In this document: positions 7,593-14,501 of the stretch, one piece after another
Layout: each line of letters opens with the position of its first letter
Numbering within the stretch: the first letter of the stretch is position 1
Made by a program: the position numbers and the translations under genes
Source: an uncultured Marvinbryantia sp.
GTDB taxonomy: Bacteria > Bacillota > Clostridia > Lachnospirales > Lachnospiraceae
Assembly: GCA_934373455.1 (NCBI GenBank)
Contig: CAKRON010000065.1
Location: 1-14,508, forward strand
Direction of reading: 5' to 3'
Length of the DNA: 14,508 nt
Notes under the pieces: model-generated
The model's database searches: none
Seen by the model: only the letters and a program-made list of their open reading frames with translations
Told to the model about the DNA's origin: nothing

Positions 7593-8024
7593 TTACAGAT
7601 ATCTCTCCACCAGACTTTCGAACACATTCTGATTTAATATGCTTTGTTCCGTCTCAAAAGTCAGGATCAAACGTTCTCCCGGATAGATGCCATTTCTTTG
7701 ATAGGATTCAATTTTTCGTACAGCACTTCTTGCATATTCTTGTTTATCCATCATCCCCTCATGCTCCCAATATATTTCTTTCTCTGTTTTTGAAGACAAA
7801 AATGTAAAATCCGGATATACGGTTCCATATCCTGATAAATATATTGGCTTTTCATACTTGTATAAGATATGTTTTCTATAAAAATAATCCGCCAGTATCT
7901 TTTCTGACTTCGACCTTACTCGCTCTCCTCTTTCAGTCAATATCACTGGGGTTCCCTCTTGAAACTCTTTCCCCTTATATGGTATGTTATACCATTGCTG
8001 AAGTTTTCGCTCCCAATCCTCCAA
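7593..8024 (-). CDS. C-terminal part of a split PD-(D/E)XK nuclease-like protein
   Basis: A 143-residue frame opening at a TTG (8022-8024) with no ribosome site, so independent translation is unlikely. It carries the catalytic core of a PD-(D/E)XK-type fold: RVRSKSEKILAD (Glu41), VYPDFTF (Asp72), and IYWEHEG (Glu87, with Glu where many families have Lys or an aromatic). A conserved tail NGIYPGERLILTFET follows. The frame continues upstream through LIVP to the A6 run at 8037-8042, where it meets the end of the 113-residue N-terminal ORF one frame away. Read through by a -1 shift the two make a 260-residue protein. I recall relatives as single uninterrupted proteins of about this size, often in accessory DNA, but cannot confirm it here. 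Substrate unknown. Confidence 0.7.
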   Translation of the reverse strand: MEDWERKLQQWYNIPYKGKEFQEGTPVILTERGERVRSKSEKILADYFYRKHILYKYEKPIYLSGYGTVYPDFTFLSSKTEKEIYWEHEGMMDKQEYARSAVRKIESYQRNGIYPGERLILTFETEQSILNQNVFESLVERYL

Positions 8025-8032
8025 CGGAACTA

Positions 8033-8045
8033 TTAATTTTTTCTA
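8033..8045 (-). other. Slippery A AAA AAT site at the frame junction
   Basis: On the minus strand the codons AGA AAA AAT TAA TAG contain the heptamer A AAA AAT (8042-8036). A -1 slip there puts TTA ATA GTT CCG in frame with the downstream nuclease core. The layout matches the form of bacterial -1 slippery sites; no stimulatory stem-loop or internal Shine-Dalgarno was identified. Confidence 0.45.
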
Positions 8046-8374
8046 TCTGGATGTAAAGATTCATATAGTTCTTTCATAGTCGCATCTGTATCTGATTCCA
8101 ACATTTTATTAATTTGACTAAGTTGCTCTTTCGCTTTACTTATGACTGATTTGTTATATGTTTTCTGTGCAAGCTGTTTACTTAATTGGATATTTCTTTT
8201 AGGAATATAAATGCCATTTCTATCTTCGATGCAATGATAGTAGCGACATCTGTTTTTATTCTTAGATATTCTAAGATATCCATCCGGAAAATGTTCATTC
8301 TCCTTTTCTGCCTTAGCTATGATGTCTTCTAATCTTCGCTGTTCCTCCAGTAACGCTTCTTTGAATTTGTTCAT
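8033..8374 (-). CDS. N-terminal part of the split nuclease-like protein
   Basis: A 113-residue frame with a normal start: ATG at 8372-8374 and AAAGGGG about 9 bases upstream. The first about 25 residues are a charged helix likely to form a coiled coil (FKEALLEEQRRLEDIIAKAE); then LRISKNKNRCRYYHCIED, a segment I associate with the N-terminus of the same nuclease-like family; then a second helical stretch ending YESLHPDRKN. It stops at TAA (8033-8035), followed at once by TAG, directly after the A6 run. Without the shift it lacks the catalytic residues. Either the gene is broken by a one-base loss, the assembly has a homopolymer error, or frameshifting makes the full protein. Confidence 0.65.
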   Translation of the reverse strand: MNKFKEALLEEQRRLEDIIAKAEKENEHFPDGYLRISKNKNRCRYYHCIEDRNGIYIPKRNIQLSKQLAQKTYNKSVISKAKEQLSQINKMLESDTDATMKELYESLHPDRKN

Positions 8375-8394
8375 ACTGATCTACCCCTTTCAGA

Positions 8395-8400
8395 ATTATA
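8395..8400 (-). promoter_or_regulatory. -10 element of the split nuclease gene
   Basis: A perfect TATAAT on the minus strand about 20 bases upstream of the ATG. There is no good -35 at 17 bases (GTATCG). The promoter abuts the first repeat unit of the array. Confidence 0.35.
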
Positions 8401-8431
8401 CTTTAAATACTTTTTTACGATACTTTACCGT

Positions 8432-8790
8432 CGATGTATCTGCACAAAGCTTCCAGACGCATTCGCAGATACGTTTCTGACCACTGATGTATCTACATGA
8501 GACTTCCAGGCATGTTTGCAGATACATTTCTGATCACTTATGTATCTGCATGAGGCTTCCAGGCATGTTTGCAGATACATTTCTGACCACTTATGTATCT
8601 GCATGAGGCTTCCAGACATGTTTGCAGATACATTTCTGACCACTGACGTATCTGCATAAGGCTTCCAGACATGTTTGCAGATACATTTCTGACCACTGAC
8701 GTATCTGCATGAGGCTCCCAGACATGTTTGCAGATACATTTCTGACCACTGACGTATCTGCATGAGACCTCCAGACATGTTCGCAGATAC
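8432..8790. repeat. Tandem array of 53-bp units, seven copies
   Basis: The 37-base core GTATCTGCA...TGCAGATAC starts at 8436, 8489, 8542, 8595, 8648, 8701 and 8754, exactly 53 bases apart. Each core has 9-bp inverted arms in the best copies (8 bp in others) around a loop of about 19 bases containing AGGCTTCCAGACATG; a 16-base linker close to ATTTCTGACCACTGAC follows. Copies differ by only a few substitutions and no indels; the first and last are most diverged. Each unit could fold as a hairpin on either strand. No spacers vary, so it is not a CRISPR array. Confidence 0.9.
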
Positions 8791-8816
8791 TTCTACCTCG
8801 CCGAGTACATGACAAA

Positions 8817-9090
8817 GCATCCTCACCTTCACTTTTCTTGATAATGCAGATACACTTCCTCATATAAATGCATCCTCACCTTAGCTTTCCTTAATGATGC
8901 AGATACATTTCCCCATATAAATGCATCCTCATGTCTTATTTTCTCAATATCGCAGATACTTTTCGCCAACACACTACATACACTGCATCCTCACGCCTGG
9001 TTTTCTCAATGTCGCAGATACTTTTTTCCAGCACGCTACATAGACTGCATTCTCACGCCTGGTTTTCTCGGTGTCCAGATAGCTTTTGCC
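8817..9090. repeat. Degenerate second half of the repeat array (53- then 62-bp spacing)
   Basis: GCATCCTCAC or close variants recur at 8817, 8870, 8923, 8985 and 9047; GCAGATAC, the right arm of the 53-bp unit, recurs at 8846, 8899, 8952 and 9014, with a decayed copy (CCAGATAG) at 9076. Spacing is 53 bases for the first steps and 62 for the later ones. The left arm GTATCTGC is lost. Imperfect hairpins (ATTT...AAATGCATC) remain. The segment is related to, but much more diverged than, the first seven units. Confidence 0.7.
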
Positions 9091-9246
9091 AAATAAATAC
9101 ACGGATTGATGTATTGAGTTCACATAAACTCACCGAAATCTCCGGTATCATCATTATTTTTATTGGAATTTAAAATTTAATTTGGAATTATAATTCGATT
9201 TGACTTTGATTTTAGATTATTGAATCTTATAGATTATTTTAGAAAA
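9091..9246. other. AT-rich gene-free stretch
   Basis: Between the repeat array and the rpsI terminator I see no ORF with a ribosome site, no further copies of the repeat and no RNA gene, only AT-rich sequence with short imperfect palindromes around 9170-9195. Confidence 0.5.
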
Positions 9247-9274
9247 ATCCCGGAAGTAATAATACTTCCGGGAT
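9240..9274 (-). terminator. Intrinsic terminator of rplM-rpsI
   Basis: A perfect 12-bp stem, ATCCCGGAAGTA (9247-9258) paired with 9263-9274, with a 4-base loop. On the minus strand it is followed by TTTTTCT. It starts 26 bases after the rpsI stop. Confidence 0.9.
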
Positions 9275-9299
9275 GAATAATGCAATATTGAACAACAAA

Positions 9300-9695
9300 T
9301 TAACGTTTGCTGAACTGTGGTGCTCTACGAGCTGCTTTGAGACCGTATTTCTTACGTTCTTTCATACGTGGGTCACGTGTTAAGAAGCCTGCTTTCTTCA
9401 GAACTGGTCTGTAATCAGCATCTGCCTGAAGTAATGCTCTGGAAATACCATGTCTGATAGCACCAGCCTGTCCTGTTGTACCACCACCATGAACATTTAC
9501 TAATACATCAAATTTATCTGTTGTCTCTGTAGCTACCAGTGGCTGGCGAACGATAACTTTCAGTGTTTCCAGTCCGAGGTACTCATCGATATCTCTTTTA
9601 TTAATTGTAATCTTACCTGTACCCGGTACAAGGTATACTCTTGCGATAGATTTTTTTCTTCTTCCGGTTCCGTAATATTTAGTAGCCAATGTCAT
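9300..9695 (-). CDS. rpsI: 30S ribosomal protein S9
   Basis: A 131-residue small-subunit protein of normal bacterial length. It starts [20 protein letters not shown] after the Met, has the internal [20 protein letters not shown] motif, and ends with the conserved basic tail [17 protein letters not shown] that reaches the P-site tRNA. The ATG at 9693-9695 follows AAGGAGG, which overlaps the end of rplM (11 bases between genes), so the two are translated from one mRNA. A strong terminator follows. Confidence 0.98.
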   Translation of the reverse strand: MTLATKYYGTGRRKKSIARVYLVPGTGKITINKRDIDEYLGLETLKVIVRQPLVATETTDKFDVLVNVHGGGTTGQAGAIRHGISRALLQADADYRPVLKKAGFLTRDPRMKERKKYGLKAARRAPQFSKR

Positions 9696-9706
9696 TTACC
9701 TCCTTC

Positions 9707-10135
9707 TTAAAATGTTAAAACTTCTGGTTTCTGAGCTTCGTGTCCGTGCTCTGCGCCAGCGTATACGTGAAGTTTTGTCATCATCTGTCTTCCAAGAGGT
9801 CCTTTTGGAAGCATTCCCTTAACAGCGAGTTCGATGACTCTTTCCGGTTTCTTGTTTAACATTTCACGTAAGGTGGTTTCTTTCATTCCGCCTACATAAT
9901 CTGAGTGATGGTAGTAAATCTTCTGATCAAGTTTCTTACCTGTAACCTGGATCTTATCAGCGTTGATAACGATTACATAATCACCTGTGTCGATATGTGG
10001 TGTAAAGATTGCTTTATTTTTTCCACGTAATACTTTAGCTACTTCTGAAGACAGACGTCCTAATGTACATCCTGTAGCATCAACTACGTACCATTTTCTG
10101 TCAATTGTTGATGGGCTAGCCATAAATGTTTTCAT
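9707..10135 (-). CDS. rplM: 50S ribosomal protein L13
   Basis: A 142-residue large-subunit assembly protein. Conserved segments: [21 protein letters not shown] (split here for length: [18 protein letters not shown] at about 22-39), [14 protein letters not shown], and the [21 protein letters not shown] signature near 108-128. The ATG at 10133-10135 follows AAGGAGG at 7 bases. It is the first gene of the usual rplM-rpsI pair, with a perfect consensus promoter and a structured leader of about 110 bases upstream. Confidence 0.98.
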   Translation of the reverse strand: MKTFMASPSTIDRKWYVVDATGCTLGRLSSEVAKVLRGKNKAIFTPHIDTGDYVIVINADKIQVTGKKLDQKIYYHHSDYVGGMKETTLREMLNKKPERVIELAVKGMLPKGPLGRQMMTKLHVYAGAEHGHEAQKPEVLTF

Positions 10136-10248
10136 TGGTTTTCCTCCTTGAATAATTAACCTGGCAATGCTGGAAAGTTACATCACCTTCTCTATCGTTA
10201 AACACCGTTACCGGGGCTTTGGTTTAGGCGTTAACATTCTTGTCACAC
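10136..10248 (-). ncRNA. L13-leader-like 5' UTR of rplM-rpsI
   Basis: The 5' UTR can form two stems: GTTAACGCC with GGTGTTTAAC (one bulge), then GGTGATG with CATTGCC (two G-U pairs) around TAACTTTCCAG, before the ribosome site. Firmicutes often have an L13 autoregulatory leader at this place. The position and shape fit; a covariance search would decide. Confidence 0.5.
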
Positions 10249-10254
10249 TGATCT

Positions 10255-10283
10255 ATTATATTACGTCAATGTCTGTCTGTCAA
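10255..10283 (-). promoter_or_regulatory. Consensus promoter of rplM-rpsI
   Basis: Minus strand: TTGACA (10278-10283), a 17-base spacer, TATAAT (10255-10260): a perfect match to the sigma-A consensus, as expected for a strongly transcribed ribosomal protein operon. Confidence 0.92.
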
Positions 10284-10344
10284 CTGCTATTTCTCGATTT
10301 TTACCTGTTTTTCGCATGTTTTTCAGTACATTTCCAGTCTTCCA

Positions 10345-11415
10345 TCAGACTTTTGAAAGTACATAACTATAAATCTTCTTATAAGTTGCCGCTGTATAAT
10401 GCAAACCATCTACTGTTTTGAATCCGGTTTTCTTCAGATATGAATTTACATCCAGATAACGATCCGGAAAAGCAGCTTTTAGCTTTTTATTAAAATTGTT
10501 AATTCTTGTATTACTGGTGTAACCAGCTGTATACTTGGAATCAATCGGATTCACTGACATAAAGTATATCTTCGCTTTCGGATACTGCTTGATCAGCTTT
10601 CTGTAACTGTTGATGTATTTCGTAATATTAACGTGATCATTCACTCCGAAATTCAGCACCACCGTCGCTGTCGGATTCTTCTTAAGTACATTCTTCAGCT
10701 TTTTCTCTGCTGTCGTAATATACCAGTCATGTCCTTCTCCAACTTTCGCAATACACTTACTGCTGATTCCATTCGCACTTCCTAAACCGATGGTTCTGGA
10801 GTCACCTACCCAATAAATTTCCTTTGATGACTGGGTATCCGAAAACGAAGTAGTTACTCTTCTTCCATTCTTATCCACTTTATATTTTCCGAGTTTTGTA
10901 TTTACCGCCATCTTTCCGGTATATGGATAAAAATAATAGTAATAACTGCCAATCTTCTTCCAGCCCGTCTGCATTACGCCAGTGGATGAAAAATCATAAG
11001 TTCCGGTAGATATCTTAATTTTCCCTGTAGCGACACTGCCTGACAGATTTCCATGATTCTTCCAGATATAATATTTCTTTCCTCCGATTGTCCTCCAACC
11101 GGTAACTAATTTCCCATTTGATGCAAAGTAGTATCTTTTTCCATTATGTGTTTTCCATCCCTTTTTGGCATATCCATTTTTACAGAAATAATATATATTG
11201 CCTTTCACTTTCAGCCATTTGCTTTTCGTATATTTTCCTGTATATGTATTATAATATCTTACCCCCTTCTTTGTCGTCACCAGTCTGCCTGTTGCTGCTT
11301 TCTCTGCTTTCATCACATTCGCAGGCGCTGCAGCCTGAACGTTCACACCGACCATTATAAAACAAATGAACAGACCTGCTATCATTCCCAATACATTTCT
11401 CTTTGTCTTCTTCAC
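10345..11415 (-). CDS. Secreted SGNH-family hydrolase with cell-wall-binding repeats
   Basis: A 356-residue exported protein. Residues 1-29 are a signal peptide (KKTKRN, then a hydrophobic core, then VQAAAP). Residues about 40-170 hold five or so degenerate choline-binding-type repeats, such as GWKTHNGKRYYFASNGKLVT and GWRTIGGKKYYIW, which bind wall polymers in relatives. Residues about 195-356 form an SGNH/GDSL-like esterase: GDSRT with the nucleophile Ser (about 203), GVND (about 255), and DGLHY with the Asp-His pair (about 337). It probably removes acyl groups from a surface glycan. The start is GTG (11413-11415) with GGAGG 8 bases upstream. The gene has its own promoter, overlapping the terminator of the transporter gene. 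Substrate unknown. Confidence 0.88.
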   Translation of the reverse strand: MKKTKRNVLGMIAGLFICFIMVGVNVQAAAPANVMKAEKAATGRLVTTKKGVRYYNTYTGKYTKSKWLKVKGNIYYFCKNGYAKKGWKTHNGKRYYFASNGKLVTGWRTIGGKKYYIWKNHGNLSGSVATGKIKISTGTYDFSSTGVMQTGWKKIGSYYYYFYPYTGKMAVNTKLGKYKVDKNGRRVTTSFSDTQSSKEIYWVGDSRTIGLGSANGISSKCIAKVGEGHDWYITTAEKKLKNVLKKNPTATVVLNFGVNDHVNITKYINSYRKLIKQYPKAKIYFMSVNPIDSKYTAGYTSNTRINNFNKKLKAAFPDRYLDVNSYLKKTGFKTVDGLHYTAATYKKIYSYVLSKV

Positions 11416-11462
11416 AAGTTATTCCTCCGTTATATTTTCAATATGTGACACTCTACAGAAAA

Positions 11463-11491
11463 ATTATAACATAAAAAAAGGGATGTCACAA
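11463..11491 (-). promoter_or_regulatory. Promoter of the SGNH hydrolase gene
   Basis: Minus strand: TTGTGA (11486-11491, 4 of 6 to consensus), a 17-base spacer, perfect TATAAT (11463-11468). The -35 and spacer share bases with the terminator hairpin of the upstream transporter gene. Confidence 0.65.
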
Positions 11492-11514
11492 CCCTCTTTC
11501 CTGTTATGACATCC
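11473..11514 (-). terminator. Intrinsic terminator of the formate/nitrite transporter gene
   Basis: Minus strand: GGATGTCA (11514-11507) pairs with TGACATCC (11488-11481), an 8-bp stem with an 18-base loop, followed by CC and seven T (11473-11479). It begins 27 bases after the transporter stop. Confidence 0.75.
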
Positions 11515-11540
11515 TTTGTATTCTTAATGTATTCTTAATT

Positions 11541-12308
11541 TTATTTATCTCTGGAAATAATATAGTAAGGTATGGCTACAAATAAAATACCTCCCACCAT
11601 ATTTCCAAGTGTGACAATACCAAGATTATAGAAAAATCCTCCCATAGTAATTGCTTTACCCATCGGATTCATCAGACCGATAGACAAAAACGTCATGTTG
11701 GCAATACTATGTTCAAATCCGCAGGTAACAAATGTACCAACACAGCAGAAGTTCATGAACATTTTTGCACCTTCTGATTTCATCTTTGTTCCGCACCAGA
11801 TTGCGATACAAACCAGTATATTACAGAGAATTGCCTTGGCAAACAAATTGGCTGGTGTACCTGCCATCTTTCCTGCCGCAGCATTTGCAAAAAATTCACC
11901 AACTGCTTCATTGCTGCTGCATATTCCTGTCATCGTAAATATTGCAGATGCAATCACTGATCCAATCAAATTGCCGATATAACAGACAATCCATAATTTT
12001 ACTGTCTGTCCCCAGCTTACCGCTTTCTGAAAACTGGCTGATGCCATTACAAAGTTATTGCCCGTGAACAATTCTGCACCTGCCATCGTAACAAAACACA
12101 GTCCTACTGAGAATACTATACCGCATACCAGTTTCTGCGCCGGCTGTCCTGCCAGGCATCCCCCTACAAATCCCATCAAAATACTTCCAAATCCGATATA
12201 CAATCCGGCCAGTATTGACGCCAGTATATATGCAGGCGTATTTTTCTCAAGAAGTGCAACCTTTCCTTTTGCTACATTTCCAACTGACTGATATTCTTCT
12301 TTAAACAT
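11541..12308 (-). CDS. Formate/nitrite transporter family protein (FocA-like)
   Basis: A 255-residue inner-membrane channel of the FNT family (pentamers moving formate, nitrite or hydrosulfide), with six hydrophobic segments. Family marks: ASILAGLYIGFGSILMGFVG in the first membrane helix, AGAELFTGNN (about 77-86), AILCNILVCIAIW in the middle, and CGFEHSIANMTF (about 194-205), which contains the central pore His of FocA-type channels; LGNMVGGILFV closes it. The ATG at 12306-12308 follows GGGAGG at about 7 bases. It sits 113 bases downstream of formate-THF ligase on the same strand, which favours formate as the substrate, but NirC- or HSC-like activity is not excluded. No convincing promoter of its own is seen, so it may depend on partial read-through. 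Confidence 0.92.
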   Translation of the reverse strand: MFKEEYQSVGNVAKGKVALLEKNTPAYILASILAGLYIGFGSILMGFVGGCLAGQPAQKLVCGIVFSVGLCFVTMAGAELFTGNNFVMASASFQKAVSWGQTVKLWIVCYIGNLIGSVIASAIFTMTGICSSNEAVGEFFANAAAGKMAGTPANLFAKAILCNILVCIAIWCGTKMKSEGAKMFMNFCCVGTFVTCGFEHSIANMTFLSIGLMNPMGKAITMGGFFYNLGIVTLGNMVGGILFVAIPYYIISRDK

Positions 12309-12354
12309 TCCAGAACCTCCCTCTGTTTATTGTCACTTTTTTCAAACCGAAAAG

Positions 12355-12389
12355 AAGGCCGATTCATCCCCTTTCCATGAAATCGGCCT
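12355..12389 (-). terminator. Terminator-like hairpin after fhs
   Basis: AGGCCGATT (12356-12364) pairs with AATCGGCCT (12381-12389); CAT/ATG inside can extend the stem. On the minus strand TTCTTTTC follows, an interrupted T tract, so termination may be partial and allow some transcription into the formate transporter gene. Confidence 0.6.
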
Positions 12390-12421
12390 CCTTCCCTATT
12401 ATATCTGTTTATATTTTCTAT

Positions 12422-14110
12422 TTAGAACAGACCTGTGATCTTTCCAGTCTCGTCTACATCAATTTTTTCTGCAGCCGGTACTTTCGGAAGACCTGGCATT
12501 GTCATAATTTCGCCTGTCAGTGCTACGATAAATCCTGCACCTGCGCTAATCTTCAGATTTCTAACTGTTACTTCAAATCCGGTTGGTGCTCCCAGTTTTG
12601 TCTGGTCATCTGTCAGACTGTACTGTGTTTTAGCTACACAGATTGGGCAGTTGCCAAATCCCATATCTTCCAGCTGTTTAGCCTGTTTCTGAGCATTTGC
12701 TGTCAGAACTACTCTGTCACCACCATAGATTTTCTGTACGATTGCATTCAGCTTATCTTCAATGCTGGTTCCTTCCAGTTCATAAGCGAATGTGAAATCA
12801 TTTGGCTGTTCTACCAGTTTAATTACTTCTTCTGCAAGAGCAATTCCACCTTCGCCGCCCTTTGCCCATACTTCGGACAGTGCAACATTTACACCAAGTT
12901 CTTTACATTTCTTTTCTACCAGATCCAATTCTGCTTTCGTATCTGTAGGGAATGCATTAATTGCAACTACTGCAGGCAGTTTGTATACATTTGTAATATT
13001 GCTTACATGTTTTAACAGGTTTGGAAGTCCTTTTTCCAGTGCTTCCAGATTTTCATTGTTCAGGTCTGCCTTTGGTACTCCACCGTTGTATTTCAGTGCA
13101 CGTACTGTAGCAACGATAACTACTGCATTTGGCTTCAGACCAGCCATACGGCATTTAATATCCAGGAATTTTTCTGCACCCAGGTCTGCTCCGAATCCAG
13201 CTTCTGTGATCGTATAATCAGCAAGTTTCATTGCAATCTTAGTAGCAGTTACAGAGTTACATCCATGTGCAATATTAGCAAATGGTCCACCGTGAACGAT
13301 TGCAGGAACATGTTCCAGAGTCTGAACCAGGTTTGGCTTCAGAGCATCTTTCAGAAGTGCTGCCATAGCGCCCTGTGCATTCAGATCACCGGCTGTTACA
13401 GGTTTCTGCTCAGATACCTTGCCATATGTGTAACCAACGATAATTCTTGCCAGTCTGTTCTTCAGGTCTGTGATATCACTTGCCAGACACAGAACTGCCA
13501 TAATCTCAGATGCTACTGTAATATCATAGCCATCTTCTCTTGGCATACCATTTGTCTTTCCACCAAGTCCGTCAACTACATTTCTCAGCTGACGGTCATT
13601 CATATCCACACATCTTCTCCATGTGATCTTTCTAGGGTCAATGTTCAGTGCATTTCCCTGGAAGATGTGATTGTCAATCATAGCTGCCAGAAGGTTATTT
13701 GCTGCACCAATTGCATGGAAGTCACCTGTGAAATGAAGGTTGATATCTTCCATTGGTACTACCTGTGCATATCCACCACCTGCTGCTCCACCTTTTACAC
13801 CAAAAACAGGTCCAAGAGATGGCTCACGAAGTGCTACCATAACGTTCTTGCCAAGTTTCTGCATTCCATCAGCAAGACCTACTGTTGTTGTTGTCTTACC
13901 TTCTCCTGCTGGTGTCGGGTTAATTGCTGTAACCAGAATCAGCTTTCCGTCCGGTGCATCACTTTCTTTTAATAAATTGTAATCAATTTTTGCTTTATAC
14001 TTACCATATTGTTCCAGATATTTTTCATCAATACCTGCCTTTTTTGCAATTTCTATAATTGGAGCCATCGTGGTCTCCTGCGCGATTTCGATGTCTGATT
14101 TGTATCCCAT
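12422..14110 (-). CDS. fhs: Formate-tetrahydrofolate ligase (10-formyl-THF synthetase)
   Basis: A 562-residue cytoplasmic enzyme that joins formate to tetrahydrofolate with ATP, giving 10-formyl-THF for purine synthesis and for the methyl branch of the Wood-Ljungdahl pathway. Marks: the P-loop-like [15 protein letters not shown] (about 61-75), [20 protein letters not shown] with [10 protein letters not shown] (about 105-140), [31 protein letters not shown], and the C-terminal [20 protein letters not shown]. Length matches the family (about 556-560). I chose the ATG at 14108-14110 ([11 protein letters not shown]) with GGAGG about 7 bases upstream; an open frame to 14230 adds 40 residues only by reading through the leader terminator, so it is rejected. 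A THF riboswitch and intrinsic terminator control it. Confidence 0.97.
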   Translation of the reverse strand: MGYKSDIEIAQETTMAPIIEIAKKAGIDEKYLEQYGKYKAKIDYNLLKESDAPDGKLILVTAINPTPAGEGKTTTTVGLADGMQKLGKNVMVALREPSLGPVFGVKGGAAGGGYAQVVPMEDINLHFTGDFHAIGAANNLLAAMIDNHIFQGNALNIDPRKITWRRCVDMNDRQLRNVVDGLGGKTNGMPREDGYDITVASEIMAVLCLASDITDLKNRLARIIVGYTYGKVSEQKPVTAGDLNAQGAMAALLKDALKPNLVQTLEHVPAIVHGGPFANIAHGCNSVTATKIAMKLADYTITEAGFGADLGAEKFLDIKCRMAGLKPNAVVIVATVRALKYNGGVPKADLNNENLEALEKGLPNLLKHVSNITNVYKLPAVVAINAFPTDTKAELDLVEKKCKELGVNVALSEVWAKGGEGGIALAEEVIKLVEQPNDFTFAYELEGTSIEDKLNAIVQKIYGGDRVVLTANAQKQAKQLEDMGFGNCPICVAKTQYSLTDDQTKLGAPTGFEVTVRNLKISAGAGFIVALTGEIMTMPGLPKVPAAEKIDVDETGKITGLF

Positions 14111-14154
14111 TATGATTCCTCCATCCTTATATAATATGTTAAATATTTTTAGGC

Positions 14155-14212
14155 AAAAAAATGCTGCGCAAAGCAACTCGTCCAGCATGCTGGATTTCAT
14201 CCTTTTACGCAG
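14155..14212 (-). terminator. Riboswitch-controlled intrinsic terminator in the fhs leader
   Basis: Minus strand: CTGCGTAAAAG pairs with CTTTGCGCAG (one bulge, one G-U), enclosing the 14-base palindrome TCCAGCATGCTGGA; seven T follow (14155-14161). Its 5' arm starts at the last base of the riboswitch P1 stem, so the aptamer state can decide whether it forms. Confidence 0.75.
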
Positions 14213-14305
14213 TAGCGGAAGCGATGCCATAACGCGGTGTCACACACCTTCGTTCACCAGAAGTCTTCCCATCTGATGACACTTGACGTACAGTATCTAC
14301 TCTAC
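14212..14305 (-). ncRNA. THF riboswitch (class I aptamer) upstream of fhs
   Basis: The 94-base leader segment lines up with the known THF aptamer in order: GUAGAGUAGAUA at the 5' end, CGUCAAGUGU, AUGGGAAGAC, AACGAAGG, CACCGCGUUAUGGCAUCGC, then CUUCCGCUAC. The ends GUAG and CUAC form P1. In this class, tetrahydrofolate binding usually lowers expression of folate genes. It lies between a consensus promoter and an intrinsic terminator, so control is probably by transcription termination. Recognition is by memory of the consensus, not by a search. Confidence 0.85.
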
Positions 14306-14333
14306 TTATGAATCATTCTTTCCTTTGAATGTT

Positions 14334-14362
14334 ATTATACTTGTTTGTTTTCTTTTTGTCAA
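14334..14362 (-). promoter_or_regulatory. Consensus promoter of fhs
   Basis: Minus strand: TTGACA (14357-14362), a 17-base spacer, TATAAT (14334-14339): a perfect sigma-A promoter. The expected start near 14327 gives about 20 bases before the riboswitch and a leader of about 217 bases. Confidence 0.92.
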
Positions 14363-14435
14363 TCCCGTTTTTCACTTTTTTCTTCTACTATTTTTTATTT
14401 TCTCATACAAAATGTACTATAGCTTTGTAATAAAT

Positions 14436-14454
14436 AAAAAAGTGTCTTCGACAC
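14436..14454 (-). terminator. Short terminator for a gene beyond the right edge
   Basis: GTGTC (14442-14446) pairs with GACAC (14450-14454) around a 3-base loop; on the minus strand six T follow (14436-14441). The stem is only 5 bp, so this is a modest call; it would end a minus-strand transcript coming from outside the window. Confidence 0.5.
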
Positions 14455-14461
14455 ATCAACT

Positions 14462-14501
14462 CCCCTGCCCCTCAATCTTGAGGGGATAGGGGTTTCTTTT
14501 T
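14462..14501 (+). terminator. Strong GC-rich hairpin with plus-strand T tract
   Basis: CCCCT-G-CCCCTCA, loop ATCT, TGAGGGG-AT-AGGGG: a 7-bp inner stem and a 5-bp outer stem with a small internal loop, followed on the plus strand by TTTCTTTTTA. On the minus strand no T tract follows. No plus-strand gene is evident to its left. Confidence 0.55.

Noticed and set aside
8432..8790. CRISPR array
   Set aside because: The 53-bp period consists of repeat throughout; the 16-base linkers are nearly the same in all units, so there are no unique spacers, and no cas genes are present.
8425..8832. 135-residue repetitive protein as a CDS
   Set aside because: It lies wholly in the tandem array, starts at a GTG without a proper ribosome site, and its frame shifts phase every unit. 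Recorded as a finding instead.
10167..10421. 84-residue plus-strand ORF antisense to the rplM leader
   Set aside because: It overlaps the rplM leader and promoter and the end of the hydrolase gene, and has no ribosome site.
12377..13972. Long plus-strand ORFs opposite fhs
   Set aside because: Shadow frames of a highly conserved coding sequence, without ribosome sites or recognisable domains.
14111..14230. 40-residue N-terminal extension of formate-THF ligase
   Set aside because: It would translate the leader terminator and the end of the riboswitch; the ATG at 14108-14110 has a good ribosome site and gives the usual family length.
14283..14489. 68-residue plus-strand ORF
   Set aside because: No ribosome site; it overlaps the fhs promoter, the 5' end of the riboswitch and two terminator hairpins, and its residue composition is that of AT-rich non-coding DNA.
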